64,000 nt of DNA from Coffea arabica (GCF_036785885.1 NC_092312.1:24384001-24448000); one strand, 5' to 3'. Shown: positions 38,101 through 49,278, counted from the first letter of the stretch. The notes: generated by a model not told the origin, from the letters alone. Made by a program: numbers and translations.

Positions 38101-40545
38101 CTAAATGCCGTCACGAAAAAGGACCATTTCCCCCTCCCTTTCATTGACCAAATGGTGGAACGATTAGCATGTCGAGCTTACTATTGTTTCTTGGATGGAT
38201 TTTCAGGTTATTTTCAAATTGCCATCGCACCCGAGGACTAAGAAAAGACTACTTTCACCTGCCCGTTTGGAACATTTGCATACCGAAGGATGCCATTTGG
38301 ATTGTGCAATGCACCTGCTACCTTCCAAAGATGCATGGTAAGTATCTTTTCAGAATATGTTGAGAAGAGTATTGAGGTTTTCATGGACGATTTCAGTGTA
38401 TATGGTGAAAGTTTTGAAAACTGTCTAGATAACCTGAAATTGATTTTAGTAAGGTGTATAGAAACTAATCTCGTGCTTAATTGGGAAAAATGTCATTTTA
38501 TGGTTGAACACGGGATAGTTTTGGGTCATGTTGTATCATCTACAGGTATTGAGGTTGATAAGGCAAAAATAGATGTTATATCTACTTTACCTTACCCCGC
38601 GAGTGTGCGGGAAGTTCGTTCTTTCTTGGGTCACGCAAGTTTCTATAGAAGGTTCATCAAGGACTTCTCGAAAATTGGAGCACCCTTGTTCCAACTTTTG
38701 CAAAAAGATGTATCCTTCGAATTTGATGAAACATGTAAGGGGGCATTCAATAAGTTAAAGGAGTTATTGACCACCTCACCTATTATCCAACCCCCTGACT
38801 GGAACCTCCCATTTGAAATCATGTGTGACGCCAGCGACTATGCAGTGGGTGCGGTATTGGGTCAAAGAGTAGAAAAGGCAGCTCATGCTATCTACTACGC
38901 ATCTCGAGCTTTGAACGGAGTTCAATTGAACTATTCAACCACCGAAAAGGAGCTTTTAGCAGTTGTTTTTGCCTTAGAGAAATTTCGGTCTTATTTACTT
39001 GGTGCTAAAGTTATTATTTTTTCTGATCATGCAGCTTTGCGGTATCTGTTGATCAAGAAAGAGGCAAAATCGCGATTGATACGGTGGATATTGTTGTTAT
39101 AAGAGTTCAACCTGGAGATCCGAGATAAGAAAGGGGCAGAGAACCTGGTAGCAGATCACTTGAGTCGAGTACAAGTCGTCGAAGAGGACCTCCCATTGAG
39201 AGAAGCATTTCCTGAGGAGCATTTATTTTCTATTAATTCATCCTTGCCTTGGTATGCAGATATTGTTAATTTTCTAGTCACTGACAAATTTCCTACAGGA
39301 TGGCCTAAGGCAAAGAGAGATAAGTTGAGGAGCGATGCAAAATTCTACATTTGGGATGATCCTTACCTCTGGAAGCGGGGTGCCGATCAAATCATCCGTA
39401 GATGTGTAAGTGAAGCTGAATTTCAATCCATTCTAGCCTATTGTCATTCTTTTGCATGTGGAGGTCACTTTGGACCGAAGAGAACGGCTCGTAAGGTGCT
39501 AGAGAGTGGATTCTATTGGCCAACTCTATTCAAAGATGCCTACTCATTTTGTAAGTCATGTGATAAGTGTCAAAGAGTGGGTAATATCTCTCATAGGGTG
39601 ACAATGACTCAAACCCCAATGATTTTTGTTGAAATTTTTGACGTTTGGGGCATTGATTTTATGGGTCCTTTTCCTTCGTCCTGTGGTTTTTTGTATATAT
39701 TGCTTGCTGTAGATTATGTTTCGAAGTGGGTAGAAGCAAAGGCCACCCGCACTAATGATTCCAAAGTGGTTGCAGAATTCGTTAAGTCTAATATTTTTGT
39801 CCGCTTTGGGATGCCACGAGCAATTGTAAGTGATCGGGGTACTCATTTCTGCAACAAAACGATCGCTGCAATGTTTAGGAGATACGGTGTCTTGCACAAA
39901 GTCTTTACATCCTACCATCCTCAGACAAATGGTCAGGCGGAAGTATCGAACCGAGAGATCAAATCAATTCTAGAAAAGATGGTCCGACCCGATAGGAAGG
40001 ATTGGAGTGTGAGACTAGAGGATGCACTATGGGCATATAGGACGGCATACAAGACACCCATTGACATGTCCCCTTACCGATTGGTATTTGGAAAGCCATG
40101 TCATCTCCCGGTAGAGTTTGAGCATAGAGCGTTTTGGGCGGTCAAGCAATGCAATATGGATATCGAGGAGGGCGGAATTCAAAGGAAGTTGCAATTACAA
40201 GAGTTGGAAGAAATCCGAAATGAAGCATACGAGAATGCAATGATCTATAAAGAGAAGAATCAGATCTTTCATGACCAACAGATCTCTAGGAAGACATTCG
40301 TCTGCGGGCAAAAAGTTTTACTATACCACTCCAAATTGAAGTTATTTCCAGGTAAGCTACGTTCTCGTTGGATTGGTCCCTTTGTTGTAACTAATGTCTT
40401 TGATTATGGTGCAGTGGAGATCCACAGTCTGAAGACGGAGAAGAAATTTGTGGTGAATGGTCATCGTCTCAAGCCTTATTATGATGAGGCTCCAGTTGAG
40501 CGAGTAGAGATGACGCATTTGGAGGACCCAATTTGCTTGGTTTAA
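35108..40545 (+). pseudogene. Broken gag-pol polyprotein of the Athila-like element
   Basis: Gag starts at ATG 35108. A zinc knuckle CGVC-TAVG-H-PTKM-C is at 36077-36118. A one-base loss near 36200 shifts the frame, and the new frame continues to the TAA ending at 40545. The aspartic protease motif DLGAS is at 37021-37035. Reverse transcriptase has CIDYRKLNA and the FMDD active site (38380-38391). RNase H begins near CDASD (38824). The integrase zinc finger lies at about 39444-39575, and its D, D, E core is at GIDFMG (about 39650), SDRGTHF (about 39830) and QAEVSNRE (about 39935). In-frame stops are TAG 35942-35944, TAA 38239-38241 and TAA 39100-39102, each where the family normally has glutamine. 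No complete protein can be made without readthrough. Confidence 0.93.
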
Positions 40546-42882
40546 GCAAATTATGGGCTATGTCTAGCCAAAGACATTAAAGAAAGGCGCTAGTTTGGGA
40601 GGCAACCCAAATATTAGTTTTGTTATTTCTAGTTGTTTTGTTCTTTCTAGTTGGTTCTTTTGCATTGGGTCATTTACTCGTTGGGTAGTATCAGTACTCA
40701 TATTTCCTTTACTGAAATCAGGAAGTGAGATCTTGGCGTGCCCACGCGGCGTTGGTGTCTCCTGAGGTCAGTGGATGTTTTATAATCTTGGCATGCCCAC
40801 GCGGTGTTTGACGACCTAAAAAAAAAAAAAATCCTTCTTTTTCTTCTTTTCTTTTTCTTTCTTCTTTCTTTCTTTCTTTCTTTCTTTCTTCTTTCCCTGT
40901 TTTCCCCTTTTCTCTGGTTCCTTCAACCAGAGCCGCCGCCGCCCCAGGTCTCCTCCCTTCCTCCTGCTCCACCGACGCCATCGCCGCTCCTCGCGCGCCA
41001 CCTGGAGCCCGCCGCTCCCTCGCGCGCGCTACCCCAACCCGTCGCCCACCACCCGCAGTCGCTGAGCACCACCAGATCCAGCTGCCGCAAACTCTTCTCT
41101 CTCACAGCCACCACCTTCATCGCACCACTGGCTTCGTATGCACGCGTCTGCTTGAATCTCTTTTTATTATTTTTTTTTATTTTCTTATTTTATTATTGCA
41201 GCATGTTTTTATTATTTTTATTACAGTACATTTTTGAAAGTTTTGCGTGTTTGGACTACCTGACATTTCTATTCCTCCTTAGTTGGGTACTTCTGTGTTA
41301 CTTTGCTTGTTTCTTTTTACTTTGCTTGATTTTTATTTATTTAGTAGATTGATTTGTGGTTAGTCGTGTGATTTACTTATTCCTTATGCGTGCACCGATG
41401 ATACTAGTTTAGGGTGTTTTGCATATCTTTATTGATTTTACTTCGACACCTGTCATTATATATATATATATATTTTAGGTCGAATTGTGTTTAAATTGCT
41501 GTAATTTGTGTCCAATTGTGGGTAATTTGCTGAGATTGTTTGTTAAATTAGGAGGTGCTTGTAATGCTTAAATTTGCTTATTGAAGTAGATTGTCTCTAA
41601 TTGCCTTGTGTGAGAGTCTTTGGTCTTTTCCATTTCAATTATTACATTGATTGGGGTGATTTTGAGGTGCATTGTTATTGCATTTGGCTAAGTTTGGAAC
41701 CACAAGAGCTTATTGATTGCATTTACTATAAGTGTTGGGGTATTTGTATAACTTGTGGGTGATTGAAGTGTGCATTTTGTTGTTTAAATTAACTAAGCGA
41801 GAGGCCCCAATATTTATTACAATTGTTATTACAATTTGTTGGAAATGGTTGTCTATTGTTCATTGGAGTGATATTTGGAGAAAATGGTGAGACTCAGATC
41901 AACCCCAAGGGCTAATCCATCGATGTCTTGACGATTTCAGGGGAGTTTCGTTGCCCTTCTTCTTACTTTTTCTATATATTTGTTACATTGAGGGCAATGT
42001 ATATTTTAAGTGTGGGGGGAATGGTTTGGATTTGATTGGAGTTTCTTTAAATTGTTGCTTTTCTTATTGTTGTCTTGATGAATAAATGTGGCAACTCACT
42101 CTTCTATTGCTGGTTGTGATTTATCCTATGAATTTTGTTTAGATGGCAAGTAAACGCATGTTATCTTGGTGAATATCATGAGTTTAATGACTTGGTGCAA
42201 ATTGTGGTTAACTTGTTTAGGCAATATAAATATTTTATTAGCAATTGTTGTGTGGATTGGGCAATTGTTGATCTTAGTTCTCCATATTAGGACATGACGT
42301 GGGCCATGATCTTTAACTATTTGGTATTCCGGTGCTTTAATTGTGGTTAATAAATGGCTCTACTCCGCTAATGTCATCACCCAGTAACCGGGAGTCTTCA
42401 CCACAAGTGTCGACTCTCGCGTCAAAAAGTTGCGATATCTATGAGTAGTTAGTCCTGAAGCTGTGAAAAGTTGAGTAACTGGGCTCTTTCATCTAAAAAT
42501 GTCAGAGTTCACGTCAAAAGACTTGAATAGCTTGGGACTGAGCATTTATTAAAAAAAAAAAAGAGAGAAGAAAATAATAAGTAAGCTTATGATCATGTTG
42601 GCCTGCCGATCCTTGTTCTTCAATGTTGAGATTTTGGTTGTCAGTTGACCCAATTGCTAACTTTTGCTAGTTTAATATTTTGATTTCTTAGACGAGTTAG
42701 CTATGAATTGGACGAGTCTATGATTTCAGGAGCTAACCGGGAGAAATATGTCTTGACACTTAGCCACTAAAACTTGATTTTGGAATAAGCATAACTTGGC
42801 AGTAAATAAAATGAGAGTTAGCCATTGTTGAGTTTAGTGTTCCCATACTTGAGGACAAGCATGATTTACGTGTGGGGGGAAT
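40546..42882 (+). other. Long non-coding stretch after pol in the Athila-like element
   Basis: Many Athila elements carry a further open frame here, but none with a recognisable domain is present. Contents: two copies of ATCTTGGC(G/A)TGCCCACGCGG at 40729 and 40784; a pyrimidine tract at about 40830-40920; a GC-rich island at 40920-41150 that could encode Pro/Ser-rich sequence but has no ATG; a T-rich tail; and two identical TGTGGGGGGAAT words at 42011 and 42871. The GC-rich island looks like the leader and first exon of a plant gene, a guess from composition only. Confidence 0.6.
42871..42882 (+). promoter_or_regulatory. Polypurine tract of the Athila-like element
   Basis: TGTGGGGGGAAT ends directly at the first base of the 3' LTR, the place where plus-strand DNA synthesis is primed. 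An identical 12-mer lies at 42011-42022. Confidence 0.8.
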
Positions 42883-44486
42883 TGTTAGGGTATTAATTGT
42901 TAGTAATTTTATCGTTAATTCTCCTCTTTATTCTTGCCAAATATTGTTTTAATTGTCAATATATATTTATATTTGGTATTTGGATATAATTTCAGAAAAT
43001 GGAGCAGAAAAATGCTAAGAAGGGGACATTCTTGAGAAGATTTCTCCACACGAGAAAACTTCTAAAAGCTTTCCACAATCAGCCCAAATTGTGCAAACCA
43101 ACGGAATTGCTGATGAAGAATTGAATTGATATGATGAAATTCACTAGCAATAAGAAATCAAAGCGGGGACCACGTAGAAAGTTGAGGAATTGCTTTAGAC
43201 ATTTGGTTCCTCTTTTGGGAGATGTAATTGATTAGCTATGGCTGGCATTTGATCAGGAGATTACTTTTCCAATTGCTCCCTACGTAGCTAGTCCCTTAAG
43301 AGACTAGTGCTCCAATAAAATAAGAAGGCACTAGATTAGTGGGCTCAAGGAGAAAAGACTATGAAAAAGCTATGAAGACTAAAGGCTTGCCTTATATATA
43401 TCGGACGATGGCAGAAGACATTAGACTAGTTTTTAGTTTTCTCTCCAAGAGGCTCCGTAGGTAGAATAGGTAGTTGATTGGTTTGTTGGATTTTGGGTGT
43501 GAAGTTTTCTTCAGAAGTTTGTTTTATGTTTCTTCGGTCTCTTTCACTCAACTAGTTTCTTCCATGAAACTAGTTCTATTGCATTAGATTACGGAGAATC
43601 AAATTTTCATTTTCAGTTACTAGCAAGAGTTATTTATGTCTTCCAATTCAATTGAATTGCGTGGGAATTTTCTTATGAGGCGCGGCTAATTTTCTTCTCT
43701 AGTCAAGGATCAATGCGAAGACGCAGTCCCAAATATCTGTGAGATCTAATTAATTTTACGTGTTCCTTAATTTATTAATATTTGCATGTTTTCTATTTTA
43801 ATTTCCATGGGATTATTTTGTTAATTGGATATCAAGGGCCCGATGTGCAATTTGACTTCTTAATCTCTTGTCAAATTAATCAATTAAATCCGTAATTGTT
43901 TAGTTGGTTAATATTAGTGACAACTAGTATTTTCACATACTAGGGGAACATGCAATCTGATTTAAATAACCCTCGTAGAGTGTTATTAATTTGGGTTAGG
44001 CTTTTCTAGTTTTTAATGCAATTAGGAAATTAATTCCTGCGGTCGTACCTAGGAGTATTTCCTGATTAGGGGTAATCAACGGTCGTACCTTGGTTATCAA
44101 TAAATTAAGGAAAAGCTGGTCGTTAGAGCTTATCGGCGACTATAACTAACCTGTTAATAAAATTAAGTGAACTTTCTTTGCATCAATGATCGGATGAATG
44201 GACTGTGTCTACGTAGTTGTATCCTTGGCTAGAATTTATTTATCATTTATTTAATTGCTATTTACAATTGTATTAATTAATTATTTATTTTTGGTTAATT
44301 ATTTTTAGTTAAATTGTTTAATTATTTATTTTTAATTTCATTTTGATAAAATTTCCCCATGTCTCGAATTTAAAAAGAATCAAATTTTTTCCAGTCCCTG
44401 TGGATTCGACCCTACTTACTACTATACACAGAAAATTTATTTTTCTTAAGCAGGTATTTATTATTGCACAGGCACGACACCTGTCA
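42883..44486 (+). repeat. 3' LTR of the Athila-like element
   Basis: 1604 bp, starting TGTTAGGG, the same length as the 5' LTR and about 99.6 percent identical by eye. Confidence 0.95.
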
Positions 44487-44526
44487 CCTGGTGTTTATAT
44501 CTTCTACACCCAAGGCTGCAATATTT

Positions 44527-45429
44527 GAGTTTTTGGCTAAAATAATCTATTTTTCAAAAAATAATCCCAAAGTAATGCTCTTTCAGTTTTTATTCCCTTA
44601 TTAATCTAATTATTGCCATGTAGACTCTCCATCAAAGGAAAAAAATAACTTATAAATCTTTTGTTTATATATTACACAGTTTTTCTTTATTTAGTGCCTT
44701 AAGGACATTCTGTAAACATATTACAAAAGGAAAGTGGATCCATAATTAGTGTTTTAAAATTGTTGATCACCCTCCAAATTGCAATGATTTTGTCAAAGAA
44801 CTTTTTTTTTTCTGCCATTATTCCTCCCTAGCTTTGTTCTTGATTATTATATCACAAGTTCCTTTCTTTTTTTTCTTCTTACTTGCAATTATATATATGG
44901 TAGTCTCCTAACTTTGTAAATTTTAAGAAGTTTGCAAAAACTCAAATTGTTTGAAGTACGAGTAAACATTTCAAGATACATAATAATCATAGTTTACATG
45001 AACTATAAAAATTCCACTATAAGGGGAAAGAAAATTTGAAAAAAATTCTCTTGCATTTTTTGACTTATCAAAAGAGAATACATTTCAAAAAAATAGGAGA
45101 GAGAAAATATAACTAGATCAGTGTTAGTATCAAAATTAACACGCTATATGAGCCAATCTAATTTGAGAAATACTAATTAACTCAATAATAGATAGAGAAA
45201 TATTTTTATTTATCTTTAAGATTGTACATAAGTAGCAAAATTTGAACTATTGAAAGGTTATTAAAAATCTATTGACGTGGATTGTATCTTTTAATATAAG
45301 ATGGAAATGTGAATACTTTCCATACTCAAAGTCCACATGGGAACAAGTAGGTTAACAAGGGAATATATTTTGAAAGTGCATTAGTTTGGGAATAGTTTTA
45401 AAGAATGAGGTTATTGTGGAAATAAACTC
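44527..45429. mobile_element. MULE-like element with 10-bp target duplication
   Basis: The flanks TGCAATATTT at 44517-44526 and 45430-45439 are identical. Inverted arms of about 110 bp run inward from GAGTTTTTGG on the left and GAGTTTATTT (reverse complement) on the right. Shared arm words include ATTCCCTT(A/G)TTAA and CCATGT(A/G)GACT. The element is 903 bp without coding capacity. A 9-11-bp duplication indicates the Mutator superfamily. It lies in the Helitron just after the LTR element. Confidence 0.8.
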
Positions 45430-45579
45430 TGCAATATTTAGTTTTCAAAACTTTCAAACGTATATTCTTATGTAACATATAATTTCAACGATAGTTAAGA
45501 ATATGTCCTTGAAGTTTGAGCAAAAACATTAATGAATAGTTTCTATCCGAATAAAAAATTAATGAAATATATTTTTACA

Positions 45580-45610
45580 TCTATCTGTATTGCACAAGAG
45601 GTAGGGAAGG
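45580..45610 (+). other. Second Helitron 5'-like terminus
   Basis: TCTATCTGTATTGCACAAGA follows an A and closely resembles the Helitron start at 32001 (TCTATATG-TATTGCAGAAGAG). Both could use the single 3' end at 47874, giving an inner element of about 2.3 kb. Confidence 0.5.
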
Positions 45611-46205
45611 ATAACATTTGATGCTTGCTGTGCTTTTAGTATTTCTTTAGATATTTTTTTTGGAGCTTTGTTTAAATTTTTTAATATATGTTAAGGGTTT
45701 AGATAAGGTACATAAATACAATATAGATTAGATACTAAAATAGTACTTTTTAAATTTTTAACCTTTTTCATGTAACTAATATAACTAATTCATTTCCAAC
45801 GCACGGAATAAAAGAAATATATTAGTTAACCTTCATAATTTATTTTTTAACCTTTCAAATTTAATTTTTTCAAAAATATATACCCCGACAATAATATATA
45901 AAAACAAACTACTAGCCACGTGCATGTTAGTGGTTTTAGCCTTGTATTTCAAATTACTACATGTACCAAAATATATTTATATAGGGATTACTATATTAAC
46001 TGTGGGTGTTAACAACAATTCTATTGGTACTTAATTTTCTTTTGATTAGAATACAATTGTATATTTGATCATTGATGCTATTTCTTCTTTAACTATTGTA
46101 TTTCTTTGGTTAACAATTCTCATACAATGTATAACATCATTACATTTAAAACAAATACAAAAACTATTGATTGTTAGTTTAATATATATTTTAATGCATT
46201 TCTAG

Positions 46206-46902
46206 ATCAAAGAAATGAAAATTCTACCTCTCATCAAGTTCCACAACCATCGATATCACCAATGATCCAGCGTGATCATGGTAAATATAAAGTTTCTTAT
46301 ATCATTAAACTCATCTTGCAATTACACTTTTTGCTGCATTATCTTGCTAAATCAACTGTTTACATGACATAATATTAGATGGAATATATAATGACTCAAC
46401 AATTATTGAAGTTCCCCTCACACCAACGTCGCCATGTAATAGCCATAACGATGGTAAGATCTAGGTTTCTCGCTTATTTTTAACACATAATTAACCATTA
46501 CCATTGCATTTTCAACTCTATTAATGTAACTTATACACCTTATTTCTATATTTACTGTTGATGATATAATGTTTATGAATTATTAAAATTATGCAGACTC
46601 ATCTGAAGATCATTTGTTCCTGCTACGCAAGACGTTGTGTCTGTTAACATAGTTACAGCAGAACAACACGATGCTGTGCCTGCTAACATAGTTACAGTAA
46701 AACAAATTGGTAATGTTCTTATACTTTTCTCATGTAATTATATTTAATATTTTTTTAAATATGATATTAAGTACACAAATTAAGGGTGCTCATGGATCAA
46801 ATAATCAATTCATTTCTAATTTACCTAACCATACCCTTCCTCAATTCGAATGGTTACTTAGTGACCGGTTAATCTATAACATAGGGTTAGATTTACAAGG
46901 TA
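46206..46902 (+). other. Possible captured exon fragments in the Helitron
   Basis: Several short frames are bounded by plausible splice sites: about 46206-46280 (DQRNENSTSHQVPQPS..., then GGTAAATA), about 46380-46453 (DGIYNDSTIIEVPLTPTSP..., then GGTAAGAT) and about 46778-46900 (LPQFEWLLSDRLIYNIGLD..., then GGTAATAT). They could be gene pieces carried by the Helitron. I do not recognise the source gene, and one intervening frame has stops. Confidence 0.3.
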
Positions 46903-46977
46903 ATATATCCTTCTTCCAAGAAAAAGAAAAAGAAAAATATTTAGATTGACAAATCCAAAAAAACAACAGTTTTAAAT

Positions 46978-47279
46978 TGAATAATTTTATTTAATTTTAC
47001 AACTCTACAAAATCATTAATACGAAATAGACTTGCAAATCAAAAAGTACAAAAATTATCAAATCAATAATATCATTTAATCTTACAAATCTAAAAAATCA
47101 TTAATATAAAATAGACTTGCAAAACATAAATTATAATATTTTTCAAATCAATAATATTGTTTAATTTTACAACTCTAAAATATCTTGAATACAAAATAGA
47201 CTTGCAAATCGAATAATACAACATTTCCGAATCAATAATATTATTTAATCTTACAACTCTCAAAATCATGAATACAAAA
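46978..47279 (+). repeat. Tandem repeat, about 84-bp unit, 3.6 copies
   Basis: Units start at about 46978, 47063, 47148 and 47232. Each has AATAAT, then TTTAAT(C/T)TTACAA, AATAGACTTGCAAA and a variable AT-rich end. Copies are diverged. It lies about 0.6 kb from the Helitron 3' end. Confidence 0.8.
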
Positions 47280-47874
47280 GAATAATAATGCATCAAAATA
47301 CCAAATATTTAAAAGATTTGTTCTTATTTTGTCCATTTGTTGCCACCTATCATTTTTTTTAATAACGATGGTAGGTTGCTCCATTAATTTTGAATTTCGT
47401 ATGTACTTAATTCTCAAGATAATGGTGATAGGTTGTTCAACCAACGAATCAATTCATGCAAAGATCGTACATTTTCATTTGTAGAAATTCAATAGAATTA
47501 ATTAAATCACCAATTTTGGCGTCGTACTAAAAGTTGATTGATGTGAAGAGTGTTCGTACATTCATGCAAGATTATCAAATCGAATGCATAATATTTGTAA
47601 GCACTTCATTTTAACAACATTTAATTACATTCATTTTTATTCATATATCATTCATTTTCTAATATAAATTTCTATTATTTTTTTTCAGATCTATCTTCCG
47701 AAAAAATGCAGTTTTTGAATAATATACACATTCTATCATATTTCAAACTATTATTTGACAGATATTACATTTTAATTGTGTTGGTACAATTTTTTAATCT
47801 TTTTTAATTCACCCTTTTATTTTTATTTTTTTCAATAATGTCAGCACCGTGCGTAGCACGGGTATTCACACTAG

Positions 47875-48672
47875 TATCAAAATAAAGGGGAAGAGGATAA
47901 CTTTTTCTGTGTGACAAATACTTTCTTTTAAAGAACAAAAGGTTTTCCATGTTATGCGGTAGCTTTTCCAAGGTGAATGTCTACTTGCTTTTTTTTTTTT
48001 TTTTTTTTTTTTTAGCACAACACGATATGGAGGAAATTAAAAGGAGAGCAAATCTTAATGTCATAAATCAACCAAAAATTATCAAACAAGCAAATCTTTT
48101 GCATTATCCTCGTTAAAGAGGCCTTATAGAGTTGTAAAATATAGGTATATTGATGAGCAACAGTTCCCCGGTGGTGTAATTTGGTGTTTACTGTGATAGG
48201 GTAACTAAGTATCATTTGCCCGCTATCAAGAAGGACAAACCAAGTAAGAACCACAGTTATCAAATATCAAATACTTCTCCAATATGCTAAATGCCAAGAA
48301 AATTAGGTGTGGTTAGTAATTGATATTAACTTGCCTGATGTCATTGCATAATTATATTTCTTTTTGTTTATAAGTTTATTGTCTATCAATTCACATGTTA
48401 CATGTAGTGTGTGCCTTTTCTTTTTTGCTAAATGGTGAGCTAGGTAGTACCTAGAGTTAACTTACATGCATCTCGAACTAATTCACCTCCTTGACTCAAA
48501 AAGCCTAATAAGCAAAGACTTAGAAATTGAAAGTGGAGATTCAAAGCTTGACAAATTTGCTTTACGCTGTACTACTTGTCTTGGTTGGTAAGCTCCAGAT
48601 AATAGAAACAAGCTCTAGAAACTAATCTACTCTGTTGCCATATGTGTCAAAAACCATCAATATGTCATTCAA
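47875..48672 (+). other. Upstream region of the NPC gene shared with the pseudogene copy
   Basis: About 47875-48345 aligns with 28697-29170 upstream of the pseudogene, for example AGCAAATCTTAAT and GAACCACAGT. From about 48350 the copies diverge, because unit A has lost this part together with the start codon. A T-run lies at 47991-48013. Confidence 0.65.
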
Positions 48673-49191
48673 TGTTAGAAATTTTCAAAATTTGTATCTA
48701 GTGATTCTAGGATGTACATACATGTATTGTACCATAAATCAATTGATTCAAAAATGTACATACATTGTGATAAATGTATATTCATGTATGTGAGAATTCT
48801 TGAATATAATGATAGATTCATGTCTTTGACCATAAAATTATGTGATGCTTGAATTTAAGTACATGAATTTGTATACAATACCTTGAATATGTTCATATAA
48901 GTATTTATTAAGTTCATTTGTTTCTTAAACAATCTCTCCTATATAAAGAGGACAAGTAGAAGGTATTTTGCTGCAGAAAATCACTTTTCTACTACTTTGA
49001 ATTCTCTAAAAAAACACTCTTTAGTTTAAAAGGGTTTGTCTTACTTTGTGCAAGAGTTTAAGATAAACAAACTTCATCTTATCCTAAAGGATATTTGTTA
49101 AAGGTTATTACACATTATACCGGATATACAATCACGATTTAAAACCAATTCTTGTTACTTTGTTTGCCAGTTCATTGTAATACCATCAACA
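48673..49191 (+). mobile_element. Probable solo LTR (Copia-like) upstream of the NPC gene
   Basis: It starts TGTTAGAA and ends ATCAACA (TG...CA). The flanks are TTCAA (48668-48672) and TTTAA (49192-49196), a 5-bp duplication with one C/T difference. A TATAAAG box lies at 48942-48948. No internal coding sequence or second LTR is present. The end lies about 85 bp before the NPC TATA box. An alternative border pair, ACCATCAA at 48653 and 49182, also exists, so the limits are uncertain. Confidence 0.5.
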
Positions 49192-49278
49192 TTTAAAAAA
49201 AAAAAAAAGAAAAAAAACCATGGGTATATATGGGCTTTGGCAGCTGTTTCTGAAGTTTCTGCCTTTCAACTGCTATGT

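Larger units (their letters stand above)
33414..44486 (+). mobile_element. Athila-like Ty3/gypsy LTR retrotransposon
   Basis: A full element of 11073 bp with TG...CA ends, two 1604-bp LTRs and a 5-bp target duplication CCTGG (33409-33413 and 44487-44491). The primer-binding site follows the 5' LTR after 5 nt, and a polypurine tract abuts the 3' LTR. Gene order is Gag, protease, reverse transcriptase, RNase H, integrase, which is Ty3/gypsy order. Gag and Pol style, the long LTRs and the long non-coding stretch after pol fit the Athila lineage as I know it. Coding is broken by three stops and a frameshift, so the copy cannot make its own proteins. It lies inside the Helitron. Confidence 0.93.
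32001..47874 (+). mobile_element. Helitron, about 4.8 kb, carrying an 11-kb LTR element
   Basis: The 5' end is TCTATATCTATATCTATATG immediately after an A. The 3' end has a perfect 6-bp hairpin (CCGTGC-GTA-GCACGG, 47847-47861), then GTATTCACACTAG, followed by a host T: the CTRR terminus and A|T insertion site expected of Helitrons. The paralogous unit A (about 28690) is uninterrupted at the same point, which fixes both ends. Subtracting the LTR element (11073 bp) and one TSD copy leaves about 4.8 kb. No Rep or helicase domain was recognised, so it appears non-autonomous. It also contains a MULE-like element, a direct repeat, an 84-bp tandem repeat and possible captured exons. Confidence 0.8.

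Noticed and set aside
40804..41352. 182-codon frame after pol as an envelope-like gene
   Set aside because: No ATG; low-complexity Phe/Leu and Pro/Ser runs; no recognisable envelope-like features beyond hydrophobicity from T-rich DNA.
48653..49189. hAT element bounded by ACCATCAA repeats
   Set aside because: The 8-bp repeats are suggestive, but the proposed ends show no inverted repeats; a TG...CA solo LTR fits better.
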